Shown: piece by piece, positions 8,224 through 16,497 of the stretch
How positions within the stretch are numbered: position 1 is the first letter of the stretch
Layout of the letters: every line of letters begins with the position of its first letter
Source: Albimonas donghaensis
GTDB taxonomy: Bacteria; Pseudomonadota; Alphaproteobacteria; Rhodobacterales; Rhodobacteraceae
DNA length: 64,000 nucleotides
Direction of reading: 5' to 3'
NCBI RefSeq assembly: GCF_900106695.1
Contig: NZ_FNMZ01000001.1
Coordinates: 1,178,001-1,242,000, forward strand
Position numbers and translations under genes: made by a program
Notes under the pieces: model-generated
Told to the model about the DNA's origin: nothing
What the model saw: only the letters and a program-made list of their open reading frames with translations
The model's database searches: none

Positions 8224-9027
8224 TCAGACATCGAAGCGCAGCACCATGCCGTCATGGGCGGGATCGACATTGTCGGGGGTCTCGGCCCGCATGCGTTCGT
8301 AGTCCAGGTCCACATGCATGTTGGTCAGCACGCCCCGGCGCACGCCGGAGCGTTCGATCCAGCCCAGCGTCTGCTCCAGATGGCTGTGCGTGGGATGCGG
8401 CGTGTAGCGCAGCGCGTCCACGACCCAGGTGTCGGCGCCCTCGACCTCGGCCCAGGCCTCGTCCGTCATCTCCGACACGTCGGGCAGATAGGCCAGCGGC
8501 CCCATCCGGAACCCCAGCGCGCGGATCGAGCCGTGCTGGACCTCGAAGGGGCGGAACACGATGTCGCCGCCCTCTCCGAACACCGTGACCGGGCCGTCGA
8601 TGGTCTTGAGGTTGAGGATCGGCGGATAGGGCGAGCCCTCGGGCTGCACGAAGGCGTAGCCGAAGCGGTCGATCAGGCTTTCCTGGCAGACCGGCGTGGC
8701 CCAGACCGTCAGCCGGCGGCGGCGGTTGAAGACGATCATGCGCAGGTCGTCGAGCCCGTGGACATGGTCCGCGTGCTCATGCGTGTAGATCACCCCGTCG
8801 AGCAGACCGACGCCGGCATCCAGCAGCTGCGCGCGCATGTCGGGGCCGGTGTCGATCAGGACGCGGGTGATCCCCTGCCCCTCGGTCTCGCGCTCCACCA
8901 GCATGGCGCAGCGGCGGCGGCGGTTCTTCGGATTGGTCGGGTCGCATTCGCCCCAGACGTCGCCCAGCCGCGGCACCCCGCCCGAGGAGCCGCAGCCGAG
9001 AATGGTGAAGCGCATCTCGACGCTCAC
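8224..9027 (-). CDS. MBL-fold metal-dependent hydrolase (PhnP/RNase Z-like group)
   Basis: A 267-residue metallo-beta-lactamase-fold protein. The N-terminus MRFTILGCGSSGGVPRLG and the metal site THEHADHVHGLDDLR are clear, with further ligands in DTGPD and in the C-terminal HVDLDYE. The family cleaves phosphodiesters; the exact substrate is unknown. The GTG at 9027 overlaps the tatD stop (GTGA) and has GGAGG seven bases upstream, while the ATG at 9015 has no spaced ribosome site, so I chose the GTG. It is the last gene of the operon that runs from the rlpA-like gene through dac, tmk, holB and tatD. Confidence 0.9.
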   Translation of the reverse strand: MSVEMRFTILGCGSSGGVPRLGDVWGECDPTNPKNRRRRCAMLVERETEGQGITRVLIDTGPDMRAQLLDAGVGLLDGVIYTHEHADHVHGLDDLRMIVFNRRRRLTVWATPVCQESLIDRFGYAFVQPEGSPYPPILNLKTIDGPVTVFGEGGDIVFRPFEVQHGSIRALGFRMGPLAYLPDVSEMTDEAWAEVEGADTWVVDALRYTPHPTHSHLEQTLGWIERSGVRRGVLTNMHVDLDYERMRAETPDNVDPAHDGMVLRFDV

Positions 9028-9830
9028 GCCGCGTCCTCCGCGGTCCAGGCGGCGGCCTTGGCGAACAGGCGGTCGAAATTGGCGGTGGTCGCGGCGGCGA
9101 AGTCCTCGACGGATATGCCGAAGACCTCCGCGCCGGTGACCGCGGTCATCGCGGTATAGGCGGGCTCGTTGCGTTTGCCGCGCTTGGGCTGGGGGGCGAG
9201 ATAGGGGCTGTCGGTCTCCACCAGGATGCGGTCCAGCGGGGCGGAGGCGAAAATCTCGCGCAGGTCCGTGGATTTGCGGAAGGTCGCGATGCCCGACATC
9301 GACAGGTAGAAACCCAGGTCCAGCATCGCCCGCCCGAGTTCCGCCGAGGACGAGAAGCAGTGCATGACGCAGGAGAACGCGCCGGCCGCGTGCTCCTCGG
9401 TCAGGATGCGGGTCATGTCGGCGTCGGCGTCGCGGGAATGGATGATCAGCGGCAGGCCGGTGCGGCGCGCGGCCTCGCAATGGAGGCGCAGGCTTTCCTG
9501 CTGCACGGCCCTGGTTTCGACCGAGTAGTGGTAGTCGAGCCCGGTCTCCCCGATCCCCACCATCTTGGGATGGCGCGCGATCTCCACCAGCTTCTCCACC
9601 GTGGGCGGCGATTCCTCGTGGACGTGCAGGGGATGCAGGCCGGCGGCGTAGAACACCGGGGCGTGGGTCTCGGCGATGGCGCGGACCCGGGGCTCGCCCG
9701 CCATGGAGGTGGCGATCGAGACCATGCGCGTCACGCCGGCGGCGCAGGCGCGGGCGACCACATCGTCGATCTCCTCGGCGAAGTCGGGGAAATCGAGGTG
9801 GCAGTGGCTGTCAACAAGGGTCGGCGGCAA
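9024..9830 (-). CDS. tatD: TatD-family metal-dependent hydrolase
   Basis: A 268-residue TIM-barrel hydrolase of the TatD/YcfH family, usually a metal-dependent 3'-5' DNA exonuclease. Metal ligands are visible: DSHCHLDF at the N-terminus (HxH), IGETGLDYHYS, the two central histidines in PLIIHSRDADAD and MHCFSSS, and Asp in ETDSPYLAPQPKRGKRNEP, a strong family signature. It lies 63 bases after holB and overlaps the MBL hydrolase by four bases. The order holB-tatD-MBL hydrolase is common in alphaproteobacteria and suggests co-transcription. Confidence 0.95.
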   Translation of the reverse strand: MPPTLVDSHCHLDFPDFAEEIDDVVARACAAGVTRMVSIATSMAGEPRVRAIAETHAPVFYAAGLHPLHVHEESPPTVEKLVEIARHPKMVGIGETGLDYHYSVETRAVQQESLRLHCEAARRTGLPLIIHSRDADADMTRILTEEHAAGAFSCVMHCFSSSAELGRAMLDLGFYLSMSGIATFRKSTDLREIFASAPLDRILVETDSPYLAPQPKRGKRNEPAYTAMTAVTGAEVFGISVEDFAAATTANFDRLFAKAAAWTAEDAA

Positions 9831-9893
9831 GGAAACGGGCTCCGGACCGGGGCGGGGAGAAGGGCGCGCGCCGGGCGCGTCCGGGGCGCGCCG

Positions 9894-11087
9894 TCAGCCC
9901 CCCGCCGCGCGGCGGGCGGCGGCGTCCAGCGCGCCGAAGGTATCGAGGATGATGCGTTCGGGGTCAAGGTTGACGGCGCGGGCGCGGGCGGCCCGCGCCG
10001 GAATGTCCTGCGCGGCCTCGGCCCAGGCGCGGGCGGCGGCGGGGGTGGGCGACAGGCGCGCGGCCAGGACGGCCTCTCCCGGCGCGGCCTCGGGATCCGG
10101 CGGGCGGCCCGCCCCGGCGCGGGCGAGGCGCGAGGTCAGCAGGCCGACCAGCCGCAGGGTCGCGTCGAAGCGCGCCTCCGCGTCGCGTCCGGCGGCGGCC
10201 GACGCCCAGTCGTGGAACGCCGCCCGGTCCATCCCCGGCGCGCCCTGCGCCAGACGCACGAGGCGGGCGTAAAGCTCCGGCCCGCCTTCCGCCGCCAGCC
10301 GCAGCGCCTCGCCCGCCGATCCGTCCGACAGGGCGTGCAGCGCGGCCTCGGCGGGATGCGCCTCGGGCGCGCCCTGCCCGGCCTTGGCGGCCTCCGTGGT
10401 CTGGGCGGCGGCGACGGCGGCCGACAGCGCCGGCGGGTCCAGCCGGCGCAGCGCCAGGGCCCGGCAGCGGGAGCGGATGGTGGGCAGGATGCGCGAGGGC
10501 GCGTGGCAGACCAGCAGGAAGATCGACCGTTCCGGCGGCTCCTCGATCAGCTTGAGCAGCGCGTTGGCCGCCTGCGGGTTGAGATCGTCGAGCGCGTCGA
10601 TCACCGCCACCCGCCAGCCGCCATCCGCGGCGGTGTTGGCGAACAGCCCGTGCAGGGCGCGGGCGTCGTCGGCCACGATGCGGGTGCGCAGGCGCTTGGT
10701 CTTGTCGTCCCAGGACCGGCGCAGCAGACGCAGGCGCGGTTCGGACAGGGCCATCAGCCGGCGGAAGGCGGGTTCGTCCGGCTCCATCTCCAGGGTGGCG
10801 GGCGCGGGCGGCTCCTCCATCCCCGCGCCGAACAGGCCGGGGGCGGGGGCGGGCTGCGCGATCAGCGCGCGGGCCATGCGCCAGGCGAGCGTGGCCTTGC
10901 CCACGCCGCGCGGCCCGGTGAGCATCCAGGCATGGTGCAGCCGCCCGCCGGCCCAGGCGTCGAGAAAGGCGGCCTCGGCGGCCTCCTGCCCGAACAGGAC
11001 CGGGGTCTCGCGCGGATGCGGCGCGCCCTCGACCCGGTCGGCCTCGGGCGGGGTCTCGACTTCGCCCTCATAGGGTTTGCGCGCCAT
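9894..11087 (-). CDS. holB: DNA polymerase III subunit delta'
   Basis: A 397-residue clamp-loader subunit. Visible are FGQEAAEAAFLDAW near the start, a Walker-A-like GPRGVGKAT around residue 50, the central ANALLKLIEEPPERSIFLLV with the sensor segment, and the SRC motif in LPTIRSRCRALALRRLDPP. The delta' subunit helps open the beta clamp during replication. The start at 11087 shares one base with the tmk stop (TGATG), giving tight coupling. The C-terminal third is alanine-rich and poorly conserved, as usual in this family. Identification rests on the motifs and on the tmk-holB-tatD order. Confidence 0.94.
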   Translation of the reverse strand: MARKPYEGEVETPPEADRVEGAPHPRETPVLFGQEAAEAAFLDAWAGGRLHHAWMLTGPRGVGKATLAWRMARALIAQPAPAPGLFGAGMEEPPAPATLEMEPDEPAFRRLMALSEPRLRLLRRSWDDKTKRLRTRIVADDARALHGLFANTAADGGWRVAVIDALDDLNPQAANALLKLIEEPPERSIFLLVCHAPSRILPTIRSRCRALALRRLDPPALSAAVAAAQTTEAAKAGQGAPEAHPAEAALHALSDGSAGEALRLAAEGGPELYARLVRLAQGAPGMDRAAFHDWASAAAGRDAEARFDATLRLVGLLTSRLARAGAGRPPDPEAAPGEAVLAARLSPTPAAARAWAEAAQDIPARAARARAVNLDPERIILDTFGALDAAARRAAGG

Positions 11088-11806
11088 CAGGCGGGCTCCA
11101 GCAGCGGGGCGAGCGCCGCGTCCACACGCGCCGCCACCGCCTCCGCCCCGCCCGAGGCGTCGATCAGCCGGCAGCGCGCCGGGGCGCGTTCGGCCAGCGC
11201 CCGAAAGCGCGCCCGCACCGATTGGTGAAACGCCAGCCCGAGGCGTTCGAAGCGCAGCTCCTCGCCGCCGCGCGCGACCCCGCGGGACAGCGCGATTTCC
11301 GGATCGAGATCGAAGATCAGCGTCGCGTCCGGCTCGATCCCGATGACCAGCGCGTGCAGCGCCTCGGCCATCTCGGGGCTGGGACCGGGGAGCCCGCCGA
11401 CGCCCGCATCCCGCGCCGCCCCCTGATAGACCCGCGTCGAATCCGCGAACCGGTCGCACAGCACCACCGCCCCGCGCGCCAGCGCCGGCACGATCACCCG
11501 CTCGGCATGGTCGCGGCGGGCGGCGTTGAACAGCAGCAGTTCCGAGACCGGCGACCAGCGCCCGGCCTCCCCCTCCAGCACCAGCGCGCGGATCTGCTCG
11601 GCCCCGGGCGCGCCGCCGGGCTCACGCGTGGCGACGACTTCGCGGCCCGCCGCGCGCAGACGCTCGGCGAGCCGGCGAAGCTGGGTGGACTTGCCGGCCC
11701 CGTCGCCGCCCTCGAAGCTGACGAAGAGGCCGCCGTCCCGCCCCCTGCCCGGCCCGCTGCCCGGTCCCGCCTCCGATACCGTTGCGGCGCCCGGCTCAGC
11801 CGCCAT
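11087..11806 (-). CDS. tmk: Thymidylate kinase
   Basis: A 239-residue kinase that phosphorylates dTMP to dTDP. The P-loop FEGGDGAGKSTQ begins near residue 30, followed by TREPGGAPG, the DRFADSTRVYQG motif that binds the substrate phosphate, and a lid region. The first 25 residues are glycine/proline-rich and outside the fold, so translation could begin later; an internal start is possible but no better ribosome site stands out. It overlaps dac by 11 bases upstream and holB by one base downstream, in a conserved leftward operon. Confidence 0.96.
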   Translation of the reverse strand: MAAEPGAATVSEAGPGSGPGRGRDGGLFVSFEGGDGAGKSTQLRRLAERLRAAGREVVATREPGGAPGAEQIRALVLEGEAGRWSPVSELLLFNAARRDHAERVIVPALARGAVVLCDRFADSTRVYQGAARDAGVGGLPGPSPEMAEALHALVIGIEPDATLIFDLDPEIALSRGVARGGEELRFERLGLAFHQSVRARFRALAERAPARCRLIDASGGAEAVAARVDAALAPLLEPA

Positions 11807-12983
11807 CGCCGGCGTCCTGGACCTCGCCCACCACGTCGCGGATCAGCAGGCCCGCGGCGGCGGACAGCCGGGTGAGGTAGCCGCCCCGCGCCACGTCCTC
11901 GGACGCGATCACGGGCAGGATCAGCGGCGCCATCTGCGGGGATTCCACCACCAGTTCCGCCACCTTGTCGCCCTTGGCGATGGGCGCCTCGATCGGGCCG
12001 TCATAGCGGATGGTGGCGGTCATGCCGCGCTCCGCCGCGAAGGGGACGGTGACCAGCGCGTCCGAATCCACCGTCAGGCCGACCGTGCCCTGCGCGCCCA
12101 GCCAGACCTCGGCCCGGCCCAGCGGCTGGCCGGCGGTGTAGAGCGTCGCGTTGCGGAACTCGCGGAACGCCCAGTTCAGCAACCGCTCGGATTCCTGCGC
12201 CCGCGCCCGCGAGGACGGCAGCCCGCCGATCATGAACAGCACCCGGCGTCCGTCCCGGATCGCCGAGCCGACCAGCCCGTAGCCGGCTTCCTCGGTATGC
12301 CCGGTCTTGAGCCCGTCGGCCCCCAGATCGGCGTAGAGCAGCGGGTTGCGGTTGCGCTGCGCGACGCCGCCCCATTCGAAGTCGGTTTCGGCGAAATAGC
12401 CGTAATGTTCGGGGAAATGGGTGATGATGCGGTTGGCCAGGAACACCAGGTCGCGGGGCGTCATCTCGTTTTCGGGATGCGGCCAGCCGGTGGCGTTGCC
12501 GAAGGTCGACCGCAGGCCCAGTTCCCGCGCGCGATCGGTCATGCGCGCGGCGAAGGCCTCCTCGGACCCCGCCAGCCCCTCGGCCAGCACGATGCAGGCG
12601 TCGTTGCCCGACAGCACGATGACGCCGCGGATCAGGTCCTCGATCCGCACCCGCTCGCCGATCTTGACGAACATCTTGGAGCCGCCCATGCGCCAGGCCT
12701 TCTCCGACACCAGGAAGGTGTCGTCGAGCGACAGGCGCCCGGATTCCAGCGCCTCGAACACCATGTTCAGCGTCATCAGCTTGAGCATGGAGGCCGGGGG
12801 CGCGGGGGCGTCGGGGTCCTTGGATAGCAGTTCGGCGCCGGTTTCGACGTCGATGACCAGCGCCTCCTTCGCCTCCAGGTCGAGGGCGGCGGCGGGGGTC
12901 AGGCCCGGGCCGGCGAGGGCCAGAAGGGCGGCGAGTGCGGGCGCGAGCCCGCGCAGGGCGGAACGGGATCGGGGGGCGGTCAT
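11796..12983 (-). CDS. D-alanyl-D-alanine carboxypeptidase (PBP5/6 type)
   Basis: A 395-residue penicillin-binding protein that trims the terminal D-alanine from peptidoglycan stem peptides in the periplasm. A signal peptide spans about residues 1-34 (ALAALLALAGPGLTPAAA). The active-site motifs are SMLK in PASMLKLMT (SxxK), SGNDA (SxN) and LKTGHT (KTG). The C-terminal PBP5-type beta domain (ERGMTATIRYDGPIEAPIAKGD onward) is present, and the end could form a membrane-anchoring amphipathic helix. Its start overlaps the upstream rlpA-like gene by ATGA. Rhodobacterales usually call this dacC or dacF. Confidence 0.95.
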   Translation of the reverse strand: MTAPRSRSALRGLAPALAALLALAGPGLTPAAALDLEAKEALVIDVETGAELLSKDPDAPAPPASMLKLMTLNMVFEALESGRLSLDDTFLVSEKAWRMGGSKMFVKIGERVRIEDLIRGVIVLSGNDACIVLAEGLAGSEEAFAARMTDRARELGLRSTFGNATGWPHPENEMTPRDLVFLANRIITHFPEHYGYFAETDFEWGGVAQRNRNPLLYADLGADGLKTGHTEEAGYGLVGSAIRDGRRVLFMIGGLPSSRARAQESERLLNWAFREFRNATLYTAGQPLGRAEVWLGAQGTVGLTVDSDALVTVPFAAERGMTATIRYDGPIEAPIAKGDKVAELVVESPQMAPLILPVIASEDVARGGYLTRLSAAAGLLIRDVVGEVQDAGDGG

Positions 12984-14062
12984 GCGGAGAGGTCGCTCCT
13001 GGAAACAGACCCGAGGGCGGTCCGGAGGGGGAGGGTCAGGGCGGCGGCCGGGCGCGGCGCGTCTCCGGCGGCCGGGCGCGCCGGCGGCGAGGGGCTGGCG
13101 CTGGGGGCGCCCGGCGCGCCGGGGTCCCGAAGGCCGGCGGCGGCCGCGGAGGGCGGGGCGGGCGGCGGGGCAAGGTCATGCGCCGGGCGGGCCGAGGGCA
13201 AGGCGGCGACGCGCGGCCCCTGCCCCGGTCGTTCCGGCGGGCTGACCATGAGCGGCGCGGCGGCGCGGATCGCCGGCGGCGCGGCGGCGACGCTGGCGGG
13301 TTCGGCCGCCTGTTCCGGCGTCACCGCCAGCCGCATCGGCGCGCCGGGGATCAGCTCCAGTTCGCGGGCGAGATCGGCCGAGACCACGAACCCGGTCATC
13401 CGCGGCCCGCCCCGGATGCCCATGATCCGGGTTTCGACGCGCTTGCCCTCCGGCGTGACGACGATGGCCGCGCCGGCGCGCCGCACCCCGGAATGCGCGA
13501 TCCAGGAGCCGCCCATGGACGGGCCGCCATCCCAGATCGCCACATCCTCTAGGACGCCGCCCGTCTCGGGCGCGTCCGCGGGCGGGGTCCGGGCCGTCGC
13601 CATGGCGCCGGGCGTTCCGGCCGCGGGCTGCGCGTCCGTCGCGGCGGCGGCCGTGGCGGCGACGGCGGCGGACTGGTCGGTCTCCCGCGGCTCGGAGGTC
13701 ACGGTCTCCGCCGCGTCCGACGCGTGGTCCTGCGGCCCGGCGTCCGGCGCCTGGACGGTCGTCTCCGCGGGCGCAGTTTGGGAGGTCGCGGGCTCCTCGA
13801 CCTTCGGGCGGCTCGGCGCCGGCGTCGAAGCGGCGGTGTCCGCGGCGGCCTGTTGCGCTGCGCGGGATGCCGCCGTCTCCGCCGACGCCTGCCCCGCCAG
13901 GATCACCGCGCCTAGCGCTACCAACCCGAACGCGAAAGGCCCGAACGCAAGAGGATCCCGCGCCATGGCCGCGCCGCGCCATCCGCGCCTGGCCCCAGGC
14001 TTTCCCGTGAGCTTCCCAGTGGGTTTCGCCATCGCGCCGGTCATCGCGCATCCTCCGCACAC
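12980..14062 (-). CDS. RlpA-like exported protein with degenerate double-psi barrel
   Basis: A 360-residue protein at the place where Rhodobacterales carry an RlpA/SPOR-type septal protein upstream of dac. A hydrophobic signal or anchor (FGLVALGAVILAGQASA) lies at about residues 42-60. Residues 60-160 are a low-complexity Ala/Thr/Pro/Glu linker. Residues 165-245 (GVLEDVAIWDGGPSMGGSWIA and on) match the shape of the RlpA-like double-psi beta-barrel of this group, without the lytic-transglycosylase aspartate pattern of true RlpA. The last 110 residues are again Ala/Pro-rich, with no SPOR domain I can see. It may be a cell-wall scaffolding protein. Several N-terminal Met codons are possible starts. 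Confidence 0.65.
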   Translation of the reverse strand: MCGGCAMTGAMAKPTGKLTGKPGARRGWRGAAMARDPLAFGPFAFGLVALGAVILAGQASAETAASRAAQQAAADTAASTPAPSRPKVEEPATSQTAPAETTVQAPDAGPQDHASDAAETVTSEPRETDQSAAVAATAAAATDAQPAAGTPGAMATARTPPADAPETGGVLEDVAIWDGGPSMGGSWIAHSGVRRAGAAIVVTPEGKRVETRIMGIRGGPRMTGFVVSADLARELELIPGAPMRLAVTPEQAAEPASVAAAPPAIRAAAPLMVSPPERPGQGPRVAALPSARPAHDLAPPPAPPSAAAAGLRDPGAPGAPSASPSPPARPAAGDAPRPAAALTLPLRTALGSVSRSDLSA

Positions 14063-14157
14063 TGCTTCGCCGATCAGGCTACAGGAGCGCCCGTCCGGAG
14101 GAAACCGCCCGCGACGGTCTGGACGCGGCCTTCGCGCGGCGCTACCCGATGGGTGAA

Positions 14158-14245
14158 GGAAGGGTGGCAGAGTGGTCGATTGCTCCGGTCTTGAAAACCG
14201 GCGTGCGGCAACGCACCGTGGGTTCGAATCCCACCCCTTCCGCCA
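14158..14245 (+). tRNA. tRNA-Ser (UGA)
   Basis: An 88-base tRNA. The acceptor GGAAGGG pairs with CCCTTCC, discriminator G is followed by an encoded CCA, the T-arm reads GGGTTCGAATCCC, and there is a long serine-type variable arm (GTGCGGCAACGCAC). The anticodon loop CTTGAAA gives anticodon TGA. It reads rightward, divergent from the rlpA-like gene, and marks the left edge of the decayed island. Confidence 0.98.
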
Positions 14246-14655
14246 ATTTTAAGTATTTTAATTTTTATTTTCAGGGCCTTAACTAGCCACATCGCCGGGT
14301 CACCCCTCACTTCACCCCTCATTTTCAAAGCGATGCGCTGATGCGCGCTGCGACTCTATCGCTTGTGTTTCGCCTCCCCGCCATGTCGGCTTTCGCGTCG
14401 AATGCCCATCAGGCCGTGAACGCCCGGGCGGCGTAGAGCAGGATGAAGCCGAAGGGCGTCCAGCTTTCGTCCCAAGTCAGCGACAGCATCTGAGACCGCC
14501 TGCAGCGGCGATGGCCTCGCCGCTCATATCCTCGTCGTCCGCCAATGCCCACCCCCGCAGCCTCCGCATGACTCCGAGGTGAACGCCTCGCGCCCGTCGG
14601 GCAAGCGCCCATCGTCCCATCGCGGCTCAGGTCGTCCCGCCGTCGCCACGTTCAT
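14246..14655. other. Gene-poor edge of the island next to tRNA-Ser
   Basis: About 410 bases with no complete gene. The first 30 bases after the tRNA are almost pure A/T, unlike anything else in the window, and may help end the tRNA transcript. On the minus strand 14409-14500 encodes a fragment ending WDESWTPFGFILLYAARAFTA that reads like the C-terminal tail of some lost protein; I cannot place it. No integrase and no second copy of the tRNA 3' end were found. Confidence 0.4.
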
Positions 14656-16078
14656 TTGCGGTTGTCGGACCGTCTCTCCCCCGCGATGATCGCGCCAAGC
14701 CCGCATCCAGCCGGGCGTCCTTCATTCGGGACGAACCCTTTGCGCGACAGTCCGAATTTCTCGCCCCTCGCGGAGCACGACGCGCCGCTGGCCACGCTCG
14801 CCAGCCACGCCGAGCGCTATTTCCTCGACGACGCCAACACAGCCCTGATCAAGACCCGCCAGTTCGCCGAACGGCTGACCGTGGTCGTCGCCGAACGCTC
14901 AGGCCTCGCGCCGGAGCCGCAGGACACGTTCTCCGCCCTGCTGGGCAAGCTGCGCAGCGCCGACGCGATCCCGCGTGACGTGCTCGACATGCTGCACCGG
15001 CTGCGCAAGGAGGGGAACGAAGCGGTCCACGGACATGAGGGGGAAAGGCGGCAGGCGTTCGAGGCTTTGAGGCTGTGCCACCGGCTGGGCGTCTGGTTGC
15101 GCGCCACGCTCACCAACCGCCCCGACCTGACGGTCGCCTTCACGCCGCCACGGCTGCAAGACGACGATTCGGCCGAGTTGAAGGCGGAGCGGGACGCCCT
15201 CCTGGACGAGGTCGCGCGCCACCAGACCGACCGGGAGCTTGTGGAGCAGGCGCTCGCAGCGGCGGAGGAGGCGCGGCTGGACGCGGAGGAACGCGCGCGT
15301 CCGGCGGAGGAGGAACGCGAGGTCTTCGAGGCCCTGGCGCTCGACTTCGAAGCCCGCGCCGCAGCGTTCAAGGCCACGCCGGCGACGGCCTTCGTCGCGG
15401 CCGCTTTCGACTCCGCCCGGAACATGGACCTGGACGAAGCCGACACGCGGGTGCTGGTGGATGAGCAGTTGCGCCAGGCGGGGTGGGAGGTCGATACGCG
15501 CGAGCTTCGCCATGGCAAGGGCGCGAGGCCGGAGCGCGGCGCCAACCGCGCGCATGATCGGCGCCAAGACCTTCGCGGAGATTTTCGGACTGCACGGGCT
15601 GAAGGAACGCGACATCGGACGGGATGCCAAGGAGCATGTCCGCACGGTGCAGAGCCTCGTGCGGCGGGTGCTGGACGCGGCCCCCGAAGATCGCCCGCCA
15701 ATCGACCAGTACGACCTGATCCTGATCGACGAATGCCACAGGGGCTACCTGCTGGACCGCGAAATGAGCGCGGCCGAGGCGACCTTCCGTGACGAGGCGG
15801 ACTACGTCTCTAAATACCGTCGCGTGGTGGAATACTTCGACGCCGTCACCATCGGCCTGACCGCGACGCCGGCGTTGCATACGGCGGAGATCTTTGGCGA
15901 GCCGGTGTTCCGCTATAGCTACCGTGAGGCGGTGGTCGACGGCTGGTTGATCGACCACGATCCGCCGCACCTGATCCGGACGGCCCTGAGCGCCGCGGGC
16001 ATCCAATTCAAAGCCGGCGAGACCATCGAGGCCCTGAACCCTCGTACCGGCGAGATCGACACCGCCGAGCTGGAGGAC
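14656..16078 (+). pseudogene. Type I restriction enzyme subunit R (hsdR) remnant
   Basis: Two reading frames together give parts of one HsdR protein. Frame one (to about 15540) encodes the N-terminal HEPN-like DUF4145 region (ANTALIKTRQFAERL, LRKEGNEAVHGHEGERR), a charged coiled coil, and LDEADTRVLVDEQLRQAGW ending GARPERG. Frame two resumes at TFAEIFGLHG and gives the helicase core LILIDECHRGYLLDREMS and GLTATPALHTAEIF, ending [10 protein letters not shown]. The part missing at the junction would hold the PD-(D/E)xK nuclease and the Walker A motif, so the enzyme cannot work. The C-terminal half is lost where an IS3 element begins. No hsdM or hsdS is present in the window. Confidence 0.85.
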
Positions 16079-16105
16079 TGAACCGCTCCGGGTTTGCCGG
16101 AGGCT
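16079..16105 (+). repeat. Left terminal inverted repeat of the IS3 element
   Basis: It begins TGAACCGCTCCGGGTTTGCC and ends GGAGGCT. It matches the reverse complement of 17469-17495 at 26 of 27 positions (T versus G at position 9). Confidence 0.92.
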
Positions 16106-16131
16106 CCAACTCCTGAGCCGGATGGAGCATC

Positions 16132-16497
16132 ATGAGCAAGACCACGAACAAGTTTTGCCCTGATGTGCGCGAACGCGCGGTGCGGCTGGTGCTGGACACC
16201 GAAGGCCAGCACGGCTCGCGTTGGCGGGCCGTCGTGTCGATCGCCGCAAAGATCGGCTGCTCGGCGCAAACGCTGAATGACTGGGTCAAGAAGGCCGAGG
16301 TCGACAGCGGCAAGCGCGCCGGCGTCCCGACCGAGTTGGCCGAGAGGATGAAGGCGCTGGAGCGGGAGAACCGCGAACTGCGCCAGGGTGAGGAGGGTCA
16401 GGAAACGGTCCAGTGGATCGTTTCCCCGACGAACGAGATCCTGCGCAAGGCCAGCGCGTATTTCGCGATGGCGGAGCTCGACCGCCGGTCGAAGTGA
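16132..16497 (+). CDS. IS3-family transposase orfA (helix-turn-helix subunit)
   Basis: A 121-residue protein starting [20 protein letters not shown], a classic IS3 orfA helix-turn-helix ([15 protein letters not shown]) followed by a leucine-zipper-like stretch [15 protein letters not shown]. Family members normally run directly from RELRQ to [12 protein letters not shown]. Here about 15 residues ([15 protein letters not shown]) replace a single residue at that point, a net gain near 14 residues or 42 bases. The extra DNA contains a palindrome. The end overlaps orfB by one base (TGATG). Whether the product is active is doubtful because the insertion lies in the multimerisation region. Confidence 0.9.
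   Translation: MSKTTNKFCPDVRERAVRLVLDTEGQHGSRWRAVVSIAAKIGCSAQTLNDWVKKAEVDSGKRAGVPTELAERMKALERENRELRQGEEGQETVQWIVSPTNEILRKASAYFAMAELDRRSK
16401..16425. repeat. Palindromic insertion inside orfA
   Basis: GGAAACG (16401-16407) and CGTTTCC (16419-16425) are perfect inverted arms, with GTCC and GGAT nearly pairing inside around an AGT loop. The palindrome is the core of the in-frame extra segment at roughly 16388-16432. Its apex, read on the other strand, is CCACTGG, as in the orfB insertion. Confidence 0.7.

Noticed and set aside
7036-9159. A 707-codon plus-strand frame
   Set aside because: It is antisense to the AEC transporter and MBL hydrolase, with composition typical of antisense shadows.
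14074-14328. Small minus-strand frame containing GGIRTHGALPHAGFQDRSN
   Set aside because: It is the well-known spurious translation of the reverse strand of tRNA-Ser.
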